The notes: a model not told the origin generated them from the letters alone. 5,777 bases of DNA from Candidatus Aenigmarchaeota archaeon CG_4_9_14_3_um_filter_37_18 (GCA_002789635.1 PFTQ01000028.1:1-5777), one strand, 5' to 3'. Positions 1 through 4,880 are shown, counted from the first letter of the stretch. Numbers and translations are program-made.

Positions 1-1
1 C

Positions 2-166
2 AACGCCACTCAGGGATTCGCTTACGGATTGTCAGCAGCCCGCCCGGCAGCCAAAGAAGGTGTTGTCTGGTGGAATGTATCAGCAGGCTTCCACTGTCCG
101 CAGTGGTACAACTCGACGCACTGGATATGCAATACAGGCGCAGCCACAAGGGCTGACCCAGTTTAA
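2..166 (+). CDS. C-terminal end of an unidentified Trp/Cys-containing, possibly exported protein (partial, 5' end outside window)
   Basis: An open frame runs from the left edge to a TAA at 164-166 and gives the last 54 residues of a protein. I do not recognise the family. The tail is rich in aromatic residues (five Trp, including a WW pair), has two cysteines 11 residues apart, and carries two N-glycosylation sequons, NVS and NST. That composition fits the surface-exposed end of a secreted or cell-wall protein better than a cytoplasmic enzyme. The two competing forward frames give Arg/Ser-rich, low-complexity translations, so this frame is the most protein-like. The 664 bp that follow hold no clear gene, so this is probably the end of a transcription unit. 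Without the N-terminus no signal peptide or domain can be checked. Confidence 0.5.
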   Translation, partial: NATQGFAYGLSAARPAAKEGVVWWNVSAGFHCPQWYNSTHWICNTGAATRADPV

Positions 167-169
167 TTT

Positions 170-313
170 CTCAATCTCGGCAATGCTCTTAAGGGCTCAG
201 CATTCATGCACATGCCCTTTCTGTATAAATTCATGCCGAAATTTTCAAATGCGGCGCTGCAAGCTTTTGAGATATTTAAGAGCGGTTATTATCAACATAG
301 CTCAATCTCGGCA
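170..313. repeat. Pair of 13-bp direct repeats (CTCAATCTCGGCA)
   Basis: The identical 13-mer CTCAATCTCGGCA occurs at 170-182 and again at 301-313, a period of 131 bp. The sequence between the copies is not otherwise duplicated as far as I can see. It lies just after the stop codon of the left-edge gene. It may be chance, a remnant of duplication, or a short target-site-like duplication. Confidence 0.4.
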
Positions 314-508
314 TCGTGTTTGGAAGCTTGAAGCCAGGAAAAGTGCGCAATAGGAATGTAATAATATCGGGCAATTTCTGCATTGCGGGCGGAAGCGTTA
401 AAACCAAACCAAACATTTGATTCCTGAAGCTGCTGCAGGCACTGGATTTTTCCCTGAATTTGAGGATTAGATCCTATCTAAACAATGAAAGAATCAAAGA
501 CAGGCTCG

Positions 509-562
509 CCTCCCGAATTCTTGGATGGGGCAAGAAAATCAGTGAAACTCGGGAGGTTTTTT
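509..562 (+). terminator. Two-level stem-loop followed by T6: possible terminator or small structured RNA
   Basis: CCTCCCGA at 509-516 pairs perfectly with TCGGGAGG at 549-556, directly followed by TTTTTT (557-562). Inside this stem, TTCTTG (518-523) pairs with CAAGAA (531-536) around a 7-nt loop, GATGGGG. A GC-rich stem with a nested hairpin and a terminal T tract fits a terminator read on the + strand, or the 3' end of a structured RNA. Archaea mostly terminate at T tracts without needing a stem, which leaves the purpose of the stem unexplained. Confidence 0.4.
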
Positions 563-790
563 CGGCAGGAATCGGGATATGCCTGGGCGGTTAATTTACC
601 CAGGATTCATTATAGTATGTGGCCTAAATTTCTACACAAAATAATGTTCTGTTAACATCAAAAACCAATAATTAGGAAGTTTCTGAAAAATCATTGTGTA
701 ATTATTTCAGTCTACCACTATAATATCCACTGGTTTTGGGAGCATGTCTCGGCCCCTGCAAAATTCATCGCTGATAGAGGTTGATCTGAT

Positions 791-800
791 AAAAATATAA
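791..800 (+). promoter_or_regulatory. TATA box for the four-helix-bundle gene
   Basis: The A/T run AAAAATATAA ends 30 nt before the ATG at 831. With the usual archaeal spacing of about 25 nt from TATA centre to start, transcription would begin near 820-822 and leave a leader of only about 10 nt. A C-rich CCCCCGCAAAA block (804-814) lies between the TATA box and the predicted start. Confidence 0.5.
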
Positions 801-830
801 GCACCCCCGCAAAATAAATTATGTGGAAGT

Positions 831-1265
831 ATGAGCTATCAAAAATACAGGGTCAAAAGCCCCATAAAATCTTTTCGCGACCTTGAGGTTTACCAGAAGA
901 CTATAGAACTATCCAATGGAATCACTACCCTGCCTTTTTTAAAAGGCGAGGAATTTGAAAAGGATTGTGAAGAGATCAAAGCAGCTGCGGAGAAAATACC
1001 CAAGCTGATTGCGGAAGCGTATGGGGATAGGTTTGACTCGCATGAATTAGCTCATAAGAAAATAACTCATGCAGTGTCTTTATCTGCGAATATGATCACA
1101 AAAATAGACCTTTTAAGGGAGAAATTTTCCGGGAATAAGGAAGAGAAGGAGGAGTTGGACAAGCTGTTGACAAAATACCAGGCTCAGAAAAGAAAAATAT
1201 TGAACTTGAGGTCTGCGTGGGTTAGGATAGCAGAGATGTATCCTGATAAGAAAAAGCAGAATTGA
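831..1265 (+). CDS. Four-helix-bundle protein (S23 / 23S-rRNA intervening-sequence protein / Avd superfamily)
   Basis: This 144-residue protein carries the hallmark of the four-helix-bundle S23-like family: FRDLEVYQ at residues 15-22, followed by helices and the IPKLIAEAYG segment at 57-66, which matches the family's IPxxIAEG signature. The remainder is Lys/Glu-rich and predicted helical (about 71-95 and 103-136). The length is slightly above the roughly 115-130 usual for the family. The molecular role of most members is unknown; some are encoded in 23S rRNA intervening sequences, and the related Avd protein assists reverse transcription in diversity-generating retroelements. No reverse transcriptase or template repeat is visible here, so an Avd role is not supported. 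The start is the first ATG after a TATA box; GGAAG lies too close to act as a normal ribosome binding site, so a very short leader is likely. It is followed 55 nt later by an MNT gene with its own possible TATA box. Confidence 0.8.
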   Translation: MSYQKYRVKSPIKSFRDLEVYQKTIELSNGITTLPFLKGEEFEKDCEEIKAAAEKIPKLIAEAYGDRFDSHELAHKKITHAVSLSANMITKIDLLREKFSGNKEEKEELDKLLTKYQAQKRKILNLRSAWVRIAEMYPDKKKQN

Positions 1266-1270
1266 ATCCT

Positions 1271-1282
1271 CTTTTAAAGCTT
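1271..1282 (+). promoter_or_regulatory. Putative TATA box for the first MNT/HEPN operon
   Basis: CTTTTAAAGCTT, just after the stop of the four-helix-bundle gene, is centred about 25 nt before position 1301-1303. A transcript starting there would exclude the upstream ATG at 1294 and include the GGGTGG ribosome binding site and ATG at 1321. Confidence 0.4.
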
Positions 1283-1320
1283 ATTAAAGATTAATGCTGA
1301 ATAATAGATGGGTGGATCGG

Positions 1321-1719
1321 ATGATGCGCATTAGAGAGATCAAAAAAATAGCCGGGGAATTGAAAAAGATAAAGGAAATCAAAGCCGTCTATCTGTTCGG
1401 CTCATATGCCATGGGAACAGCCACTCCTATGTCGGACATAGATGTCTGCGTCGTCGTTGAAAGGGATATATCCGATGATAAGAAGGCTGATATAGTAAGC
1501 CTATCGAGTGATAGAATAGATGTCTCCATGTTTTGGGATCTGCCGATATTCATAAGGCACAGAGTTCTGAAGGATGGAAAAATTTTGTTTGAAAGGGACG
1601 AAGGGTTTTTGAACTCTGTCAGGGTTTTAACGCTCAGGGAATATTTCGATTTCAAGCCGATGATTGAGAGATTCAGCGAGGTTTATTTTGGTGATAAGGA
1701 ATGGATAGAGAGAAGATAA
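1321..1719 (+). CDS. mntA: MntA-like minimal nucleotidyltransferase (MNT antitoxin, first MNT/HEPN module)
   Basis: A 132-residue minimal nucleotidyltransferase. It shows the complete pol-beta-type active site: GS at residues 27-28, exactly ten residues, then DID with metal ligands D39 and D41, and a third carboxylate D67 in DRIDVSMFWD. In characterised MntA-HepT systems this antitoxin uses ATP to AMPylate a tyrosine near the HEPN active site of its toxin partner; this cytoplasmic protein should modify the HEPN protein encoded immediately downstream. I chose ATG 1321 because GGTG (1311-1314) sits 6 nt ahead. ATG 1294 would add nine residues, lacks a ribosome binding site and would lie at or before the predicted transcription start; ATG 1324 is also possible. 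The 3' end overlaps the HEPN gene by 19 nt, so the two are translationally coupled. The C-terminal tail (about residues 95-132) is helical and typical for the family. Confidence 0.88.
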   Translation: MMRIREIKKIAGELKKIKEIKAVYLFGSYAMGTATPMSDIDVCVVVERDISDDKKADIVSLSSDRIDVSMFWDLPIFIRHRVLKDGKILFERDEGFLNSVRVLTLREYFDFKPMIERFSEVYFGDKEWIERR

Positions 1720-2114
1720 TAAAAATACTCAGCGACATAGACAAGTATTTGAAGGATTTAGAGGGCAGAAAAATTGTAAGTCTAGGCGATCTGAGAAACC
1801 TGGAAAAATACTATGCGTGCTCTATGATTTTGTTTTCTCTTCTCAATAGGGTAATAGATTTGGGGCAGGAAATCGTAATTTCGAAAAAATTTGGAATGCC
1901 TTCCAGCTACAAGGACATTTTTAGGCTATTGTATGAGAGAAGAATTGTCAATAAGAAGAATTTCGAAGGGCTCAAAAAATTCGTGGATTTGAGGAATGCG
2001 TTGTCGCATGAATACTATCGGGCTGATGAGAAAAAAATCTTTGATGCCCTTCAAGAGATAGAGCAGGTTGAAAAATTCGTGTCGGAAGCAAAAAATTTCC
2101 TGAAAAAAAATTGA
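1701..2114 (+). CDS. hepT: HepT-like HEPN RNase toxin (COG2445-type, first MNT/HEPN module)
   Basis: A 137-residue all-helical HEPN protein. The catalytic RX4HXY motif is intact as RNALSHEY, with R98, H103 and Y105; Y105 is the expected AMPylation target of the neighbouring MNT protein, and an extra Y106 follows. The segment LLNRVIDLGQEIVISKKFGMP (about residues 47-67) and the spacing to the motif resemble the COG2445 branch of HepT. Known HepT toxins are metal-independent RNases that act on tRNA or mRNA and are silenced by AMPylation. The start is decided by a canonical GGTGAT (1690-1695) 5 nt before ATG 1701, inside the end of the MNT gene. The stop is followed after 8 nt by the zinc-ribbon/nuclease gene with no clear promoter between, so this is probably the middle gene of a three-gene operon. 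Confidence 0.88.
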   Translation: MDREKIIKILSDIDKYLKDLEGRKIVSLGDLRNLEKYYACSMILFSLLNRVIDLGQEIVISKKFGMPSSYKDIFRLLYERRIVNKKNFEGLKKFVDLRNALSHEYYRADEKKIFDALQEIEQVEKFVSEAKNFLKKN

Positions 2115-2122
2115 TGAAATAA

Positions 2123-3265
2123 ATGACAATAAAACCAGACGGCAATATGAAGCTGAATGAATTTGCATCTGAAAAAACACTGAAGGCAGGCGGTTGCAGG
2201 CAGCTAACACATTGCCCTTACTGTCATGGAAGAGCCATAAAAAGAGGCATGAGAAAAAAGAAATACGAAAATATTCAGAGGTATTACTGCGAAAACTGCA
2301 GAAGGCCATTCACATCTGCGATAACAAAACACAAGACATTCCCTTTGAGGGTTATAATGGATTCTCTCACCCTATACAGCAGGCTGCATACAGCTGGAGA
2401 GATTTCGAAAAAGATAAAAGAATCGCACGGCCTGAGCGTCTCGCAGCAGACAATATCCAGCTGGGTCAAGGAGTATGAGGAATACATCCCATTCATCAGG
2501 ATGAGGGATTTTGTATCAAAGAAATATTCGAGAAAAGAGATGATCGAAGAGTCGAAGATGTTCCATCAGCAGATATATGATTTCAAATACCACCGGGCCA
2601 AACTAGACTGCATCCTTGACGAAGAATTCCGCCATCAAAAATTCAAGCCCCTGAAGGAATTCCTAGAGCTTGTAAACGATGAATGCCCGCATCAGCTTTT
2701 CCAGAATACAGCAAAAAGGGCGTCGGAATTCAAAGATGCATTCAGCTTGGATGAAGTAAAAATCACGCCGAAAAATAATGCAGCTGTGAAGATAGGAAAT
2801 TTTGTTGTCCAGGCTGTTGTCAACAACAAGCTGCGCCATGAGGTGCTGCAGAACTTCATGCTCTCGAATGATACAGCAACTGTGGCGGTGGAAGTGCCGG
2901 TTATTATTGATTCTGAAGATATAAGGCATTACAAACATGAGCTCAATTTTGAAATTCCCATCCAGCTCAGCGACGGGGAATATATTACAGGGCATATAGA
3001 TTTGGTTCAGGTAAGGAACGGATCTATTCATATTCTAGATTACAAGCCCTCCGCAAAGAAGGCCAAACCTGTTTCCCAGCTGACGACCTATGCTTTGGCT
3101 CTTGCTAGGCTGACAGGGCTGCGGCTTTACCACTTCAAGTGCGCGTGGTTTGACGGCCAAAACTACTACGAATTCTTTCCGCTGCATGTTGTCTACAAGC
3201 TGAGAAAAGCAAAAAAACTCCCGAAGGCCCAGATGAGATTAGCCTCAACGCTGAAACCGACTTGA
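2123..3265 (+). CDS. Fusion of transposase-like zinc ribbon and HTH with a RecB/Cas4-like PD-(D/E)XK nuclease
   Basis: A 380-residue protein with two parts. Residues 31-59 form a CX2C...CX2C zinc ribbon (C31, C34, C56, C59; CPYC and YYCENCRRPF), followed at about 75-118 by a helix-turn-helix ending in GLSVSQQTISSWVKEY. This pairing is typical of the N-terminus of IS6/IS1-like transposases. Where such an enzyme would continue with a DDE domain, this one has an unassigned helical linker (about 120-250) and then a PD-(D/E)XK nuclease: TGHID with D293, a beta-strand, DYK with D306 and K308, and QLTTY (Q319, Y323) matching the RecB-type QxxxY motif. By family knowledge it should be a sequence-specific DNA-binding, metal-dependent DNA nuclease. 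It starts 8 nt after hepT; ATG 2147 is an alternative start, and neither has a ribosome binding site. Possible roles, by inference, are a transposon-derived nuclease (TnsA-like in principle), an addiction-linked restriction factor, or a third TA-operon component. The active-site residues look intact. Confidence 0.8.
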   Translation: MTIKPDGNMKLNEFASEKTLKAGGCRQLTHCPYCHGRAIKRGMRKKKYENIQRYYCENCRRPFTSAITKHKTFPLRVIMDSLTLYSRLHTAGEISKKIKESHGLSVSQQTISSWVKEYEEYIPFIRMRDFVSKKYSRKEMIEESKMFHQQIYDFKYHRAKLDCILDEEFRHQKFKPLKEFLELVNDECPHQLFQNTAKRASEFKDAFSLDEVKITPKNNAAVKIGNFVVQAVVNNKLRHEVLQNFMLSNDTATVAVEVPVIIDSEDIRHYKHELNFEIPIQLSDGEYITGHIDLVQVRNGSIHILDYKPSAKKAKPVSQLTTYALALARLTGLRLYHFKCAWFDGQNYYEFFPLHVVYKLRKAKKLPKAQMRLASTLKPT

Positions 3266-3302
3266 TGTTTGAAATGCGGATGCACCGCAGCTTTGATGTT
3301 TG
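3262..3302 (+). repeat. 10-bp direct repeat flanking a small hairpin at the nuclease gene end
   Basis: TTGATGTTTG occurs at 3262-3271, overlapping the stop codon, and again at 3293-3302. Between the copies lies the 5-bp hairpin TGCGG/CCGCA (3275-3289). In addition GCGGATGCA (3276-3284) is the exact reverse complement of TGCATCCGC (3337-3345), so an alternative larger stem with a 52-nt loop can form in the 3' UTR. Confidence 0.35.
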
Positions 3303-3379
3303 GAGCACATCTTCTTTCATCCCCGCTCTTCACCTCTGCATCCGCCGCTCGGGTCGACCTCCATCCGGTTCACCACCCC

Positions 3380-3408
3380 CCCCGCAAAACCCCGCAAAAA
3401 CCCCGCAA
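3380..3408 (+). repeat. Short tandem array of CCCCGCAAAA units
   Basis: Three near-identical units lie head to tail: CCCCGCAAAA (3380-3389), CCCCGCAAAAA (3390-3400) and CCCCGCAA (3401-3408). The same string recurs as CCCCCGCAAAA at 804-814, and as GCAAAACCCCGC ahead of the second interspersed repeat (about 4783-4794). Confidence 0.6.
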
Positions 3409-3453
3409 CCCAGCCCACAAACAGCCGCACATCCGCGAAACCAGGTTGCCAAT

Positions 3454-3479
3454 CCCCCCGCAGAATCCGTTTGTTTTGA
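3454..3479 (+). repeat. Interspersed intergenic repeat, copy 1 (core CCCGCAGAATCCGTTTG)
   Basis: This 26-bp segment matches copies 2 and 3 at 23 of 26 positions; the 17-nt core at 3457-3473 is identical in all three. It sits in the gap after the nuclease gene and about 65 nt ahead of the TATA box of the RelBE-like module, in the direction of transcription. It is not palindromic, so it is not a simple stem-loop. C-rich sequence precedes it, as in the other copies. Confidence 0.75.
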
Positions 3480-3543
3480 AGCAGAATGCCCATTTCTCCT
3501 TTAAGAAAATTGGATTTTCCAAAAAACTTCAAATAGAACAAAT

Positions 3544-3555
3544 GCTTTTATATCC
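3544..3555 (+). promoter_or_regulatory. TATA box for the RelBE-like module
   Basis: GCTTTTATATCC is placed so that transcription would start near 3574-3578, a few nucleotides ahead of the ATG at 3584. This argues that the longer open frame beginning at 3269 is not used as the start of the antitoxin. Confidence 0.6.
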
Positions 3556-3583
3556 CACCGTACAACAATTAGTAGTGGTAAGA

Positions 3584-3787
3584 ATGGAAACTTTGGAAGT
3601 AAAAAAATCCGATTTCAGCAGAATATTAAGCATGGCAGAGCTGCTGGTTCATGAGGTTGAGCATGCGCTTTCCCAGGATGAAATAGTTAGAAAAAGGGTA
3701 AAGGACATAAAAAGCGGCAGAGTGAAAGGAAAATCAGAAGGGGATTATTATGAGTACCTCAAAAAAAGAGGAATCAAAGCCTGCTGA
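3584..3787 (+). CDS. RelB-like antitoxin of a RelBE-type module
   Basis: A 67-residue, charged, mostly helical protein directly upstream of, and overlapping, a RelE-family toxin gene, as expected for its antitoxin. The C-terminal half, with VKDIKSGRVKGKSEGDYYEYLKKRGI at about residues 41-66, resembles the toxin-wrapping tail of archaeal RelB-like antitoxins: a run built around DIKSGRVKG followed by an acidic/aromatic segment and a basic end. No clear ribbon-helix-helix or HTH motif is visible in the short N-terminus, so autoregulation cannot be read from the sequence. The frame stays open upstream to 3269, but that part runs through the C-rich repeat and is Pro/His-rich. ATG 3584 just after the predicted transcription start is preferred, with only a weak ribosome binding site (GGT at 3577-3579). 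Confidence 0.75.
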   Translation: METLEVKKSDFSRILSMAELLVHEVEHALSQDEIVRKRVKDIKSGRVKGKSEGDYYEYLKKRGIKAC

Positions 3788-4079
3788 ATGGACCATAAGG
3801 TTTCATGACAACTTCTTTAGGGATTTGGACAGGCTTTCAGTAAAAAACATACAGATCTTTGAAAAAAAGAAGCAAAAAATTCTGGAGAGCCCTTTAAGGC
3901 AGAAGCATTTGAGAGGCGGCGCAAACTGCTACAGGGAGCCGATAACAAAAAGCATAAGGCTTGTGTATTTCATACAAGGCCATACCGTCTGGATGCTTAC
4001 AATAGGGGCGCATGACAAGTCATATGAGACATTCAAAAAAAGGCTGTATTCCTTGCGCTTAAAATACGACCTGAAATAA
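3750..4079 (+). CDS. RelE/ParE-family toxin
   Basis: A 109-residue protein with the RelE/ParE fold signature. After a 13-residue charged lead come WTIRFHDNFFRDLDRL (14-29), a helical hairpin, the segment SPLRQKHLRGG (47-57), the basic strand YREPITKSIRLVYF (61-74), and TIGAHDKSYE (84-93). Arg62, Arg70 and the HDKSY end match positions commonly used for RNA cleavage in RelE relatives, which suggests a ribosome-dependent or free mRNA interferase rather than a ParE gyrase poison. That distinction is inference. The start codon lies 38 nt inside the antitoxin gene and has a good ribosome binding site, AAGGGG, ending 6 nt before the ATG, so translation is probably coupled. No recognisable terminator follows; the downstream gap is pyrimidine-rich. 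Confidence 0.87.
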   Translation: MSTSKKEESKPAEWTIRFHDNFFRDLDRLSVKNIQIFEKKKQKILESPLRQKHLRGGANCYREPITKSIRLVYFIQGHTVWMLTIGAHDKSYETFKKRLYSLRLKYDLK

Positions 4080-4157
4080 TCGCAGCTTCGTTAACAAATC
4101 CCACTCTCTCCACTCATTTCCGCCCCCAATAAACCCAAAAAAACCCAAAATTCCATA

Positions 4158-4168
4158 AATTATTTAAA
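4158..4168 (+). promoter_or_regulatory. TATA box for hicBA, predicting a leaderless transcript
   Basis: AATTATTTAAA is centred near 4163-4164. A start about 26 nt downstream falls at 4189-4192, practically on the hicB ATG. The upstream in-frame ATG at 4168 overlaps the TATA box itself and so cannot be the start of a transcript from this promoter. Confidence 0.65.
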
Positions 4169-4191
4169 TGCTCACCGCTAACATTTATCAC

Positions 4192-4416
4192 ATGAAACAA
4201 ACATTTACAATTATTATTGAAAGGGATGAAGATAACTGGCTTGTGTCAGAAGTGGTTGAGCTTTCAGGATGCCATACTCAGGCTAAAACAATGGACCAGC
4301 TATTGAAAAGGACTAAAGAAGCAATCCAGGCATATCTTGCAACTCCTATTGGCGAGTCATCTGGAGAGATGGCAAGGCAAGAGACATTTGTTGGCTTGCA
4401 GCAAATAGAGGTGTAA
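4192..4416 (+). CDS. hicB: HicB-like antitoxin
   Basis: A 74-residue protein that matches the minimal HicB antitoxin fold: a beta-strand opening FTIIIERDEDNWLVSEVVEL, then SGCHTQAKTMDQLLKRTKEAIQAYL. The SGCHTQ...T..QLL....EAI pattern is diagnostic of the family. HicB binds and blocks the HicA RNase encoded next. The protein ends about 25 residues after this domain with no ribbon-helix-helix or HTH extension, so it is a short HicB that may not repress its own promoter directly. I use ATG 4192 and not 4168 because the TATA box overlaps 4168 and the family begins at this point; the transcript is probably leaderless. hicA follows after 3 nt. Confidence 0.9.
   Translation: MKQTFTIIIERDEDNWLVSEVVELSGCHTQAKTMDQLLKRTKEAIQAYLATPIGESSGEMARQETFVGLQQIEV
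4408..4413 (+). promoter_or_regulatory. Ribosome binding site GAGGTG that sets the TTG start of hicA
   Basis: GAGGTG overlaps the last codons of hicB and ends 6 nt before the TTG at 4420. This is a near-perfect archaeal Shine-Dalgarno sequence and supports the non-ATG start. Confidence 0.75.
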
Positions 4417-4419
4417 TTC

Positions 4420-4650
4420 TTGAAGCTGCCTAGCTTGACAGGCAATCAATTAGGCAAAATAATAGAGAAGTTTGGTTTTGTTTATAGCCATACAACAGGA
4501 AGCCATATGGTCTACAAGCACCCAGATGGCAGAAGGACAACAATCCCATGCCACTCGGAAGAAAAAATTGGCCCTGGCCTGTTGACCAAAATAATCAAGC
4601 AAGACCTCCAAATCCCTAGAGAAGAATTCATGAGATCGCTAAAAAAATAA
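4420..4650 (+). CDS. hicA: HicA-like RNase toxin (TTG start)
   Basis: A 76-residue HicA toxin with a double-stranded-RNA-binding-like fold. It shows LPSLTGNQLGKIIEKFGF at 3-20, the catalytic GSH (G27, S28, H29) in TTGSHMVYKHPDGRRTTIPCH, and the C-terminal IGPGLLTKIIKQ (50-61) followed by a REEF end. All the usual family landmarks are present and the length is normal, so it should be an active mRNA-cleaving, translation-arresting toxin. It begins at TTG, with a strong GAGGTG 6 nt upstream; no ATG lies nearby. It lies 3 nt after hicB in the same transcript. The second copy of the interspersed repeat lies in the gap that follows. Confidence 0.92.
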   Translation: MKLPSLTGNQLGKIIEKFGFVYSHTTGSHMVYKHPDGRRTTIPCHSEEKIGPGLLTKIIKQDLQIPREEFMRSLKK

Positions 4651-4869
4651 GGCACATGCATGCATCTCCTCTTTGCGTTCTCCTCTTCACATTCTAATCT
4701 TTCATATGCGCATCACGCAATTTCTGTTCCCATTAGAGCCCATCCAAACCACCAAACCATCCCCGCCCGCGCCCGAGCATCAGCAAAACCCCGCTGCCGA
4801 TCCGCCCGCAGAATCCGTTTGCTTTCAATGCAATTTGTCTTCAATGGAATAAGCCCCAAAGGCGGGCAA
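4651..4869. other. Intergenic region between hicA and the second MNT/HEPN module
   Basis: An open frame (4660-4905) crosses this gap, but its translation is Ser/His/Arg-rich, has no ribosome binding site and covers the repeat and TATA box, so it is not counted as a gene. The first part (4664-4705) is pyrimidine-rich on the + strand and may serve for termination. The rest holds a C-rich tract and the second copy of the interspersed repeat. Confidence 0.6.
4802..4827 (+). repeat. Interspersed intergenic repeat, copy 2
   Basis: These 26 bp are identical to copy 3 and share the 17-nt core (4805-4821) with copy 1. They lie about 45 nt ahead of the TATA box of the second MNT/HEPN module and after a C-rich stretch that includes GCAAAACCCCGC. 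Similarity to copy 3 appears to continue to the right: GGAATAAG at 4846-4853 resembles GGAAATAAG in copy 3, with a short internal duplication of TTCAATG here. Confidence 0.8.
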
Positions 4870-4880
4870 TATTTATATAA
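4870..4880 (+). promoter_or_regulatory. TATA box for the second MNT/HEPN module
   Basis: TATTTATATAA is a near-ideal archaeal TATA box. The predicted start is near 4900-4904, directly ahead of the ribosome binding site GGTGA (4907-4911), which is 7 nt from the ATG at 4919. Confidence 0.75.

Larger units (their letters stand above)
167..790. other. Long intergenic region without a recognisable gene; several small hairpins
   Basis: No open frame here looks protein-like on either strand, and I see no tRNA, rRNA or CRISPR signature. Visible structures: a 6-bp hairpin AATGCT/AGCATT at 182-204; a 5-bp hairpin GCAAT/ATTGC at 371-386; a two-level stem with a T tract at 509-562 (listed separately); and a 6-bp hairpin CCTGGG/CCCAGG at 582-604. 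A 13-bp direct repeat sits at 170-182 and 301-313. A 56-codon open frame (485-655) crosses the hairpins and was not accepted. The region could be a decayed gene, a 3' UTR plus terminators, or an unannotated structured RNA. Confidence 0.5.
3266..3543. other. C-rich intergenic region between nuclease gene and RelBE-like module
   Basis: Two overlapping open frames cross this stretch, but their translations are Pro/His/Ser-rich and follow its C-rich repeats, so I treat it as non-coding. It holds the direct repeat and hairpins after the nuclease stop codon, an 8-C homopolymer (3376-3383), a short CCCCGCAAAA array, and the first copy of the interspersed CCCGCAGAATCCGTTTG element. The promoter of the next module follows. 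Confidence 0.6.

Noticed and set aside
60..353. 97-codon open frame at the left end
   Set aside because: It overlaps the more protein-like frame ending at 166, has no ribosome binding site, and its Arg/Ser/Gln-rich translation crosses the direct repeat and hairpins.
485..655. 56-codon open frame in the long gap
   Set aside because: It runs through the nested stem-loop and T tract, lacks a ribosome binding site and resembles no family I know; a small protein cannot be excluded but is not supported.
2..1265. Diversity-generating retroelement (target gene end plus Avd-like four-helix-bundle protein)
   Set aside because: No reverse transcriptase is present, I found no template copy of the 2-166 segment in the gap, and the four-helix-bundle protein carries the general S23-type FRDLEVYQ signature and not features specific to Avd.
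1294..1320. Upstream ATG extending the first MNT by nine residues
   Set aside because: No ribosome binding site; it lies at or before the predicted transcription start, while ATG 1321 has GGTG at good spacing.
3262..3583. Open frames from 3262 and 3269, including an N-terminal extension of the RelB-like antitoxin
   Set aside because: Their Pro/His-rich translations come from the C-rich repeats, and a TATA box at 3544-3555 lies inside them, directly ahead of the real start at 3584.
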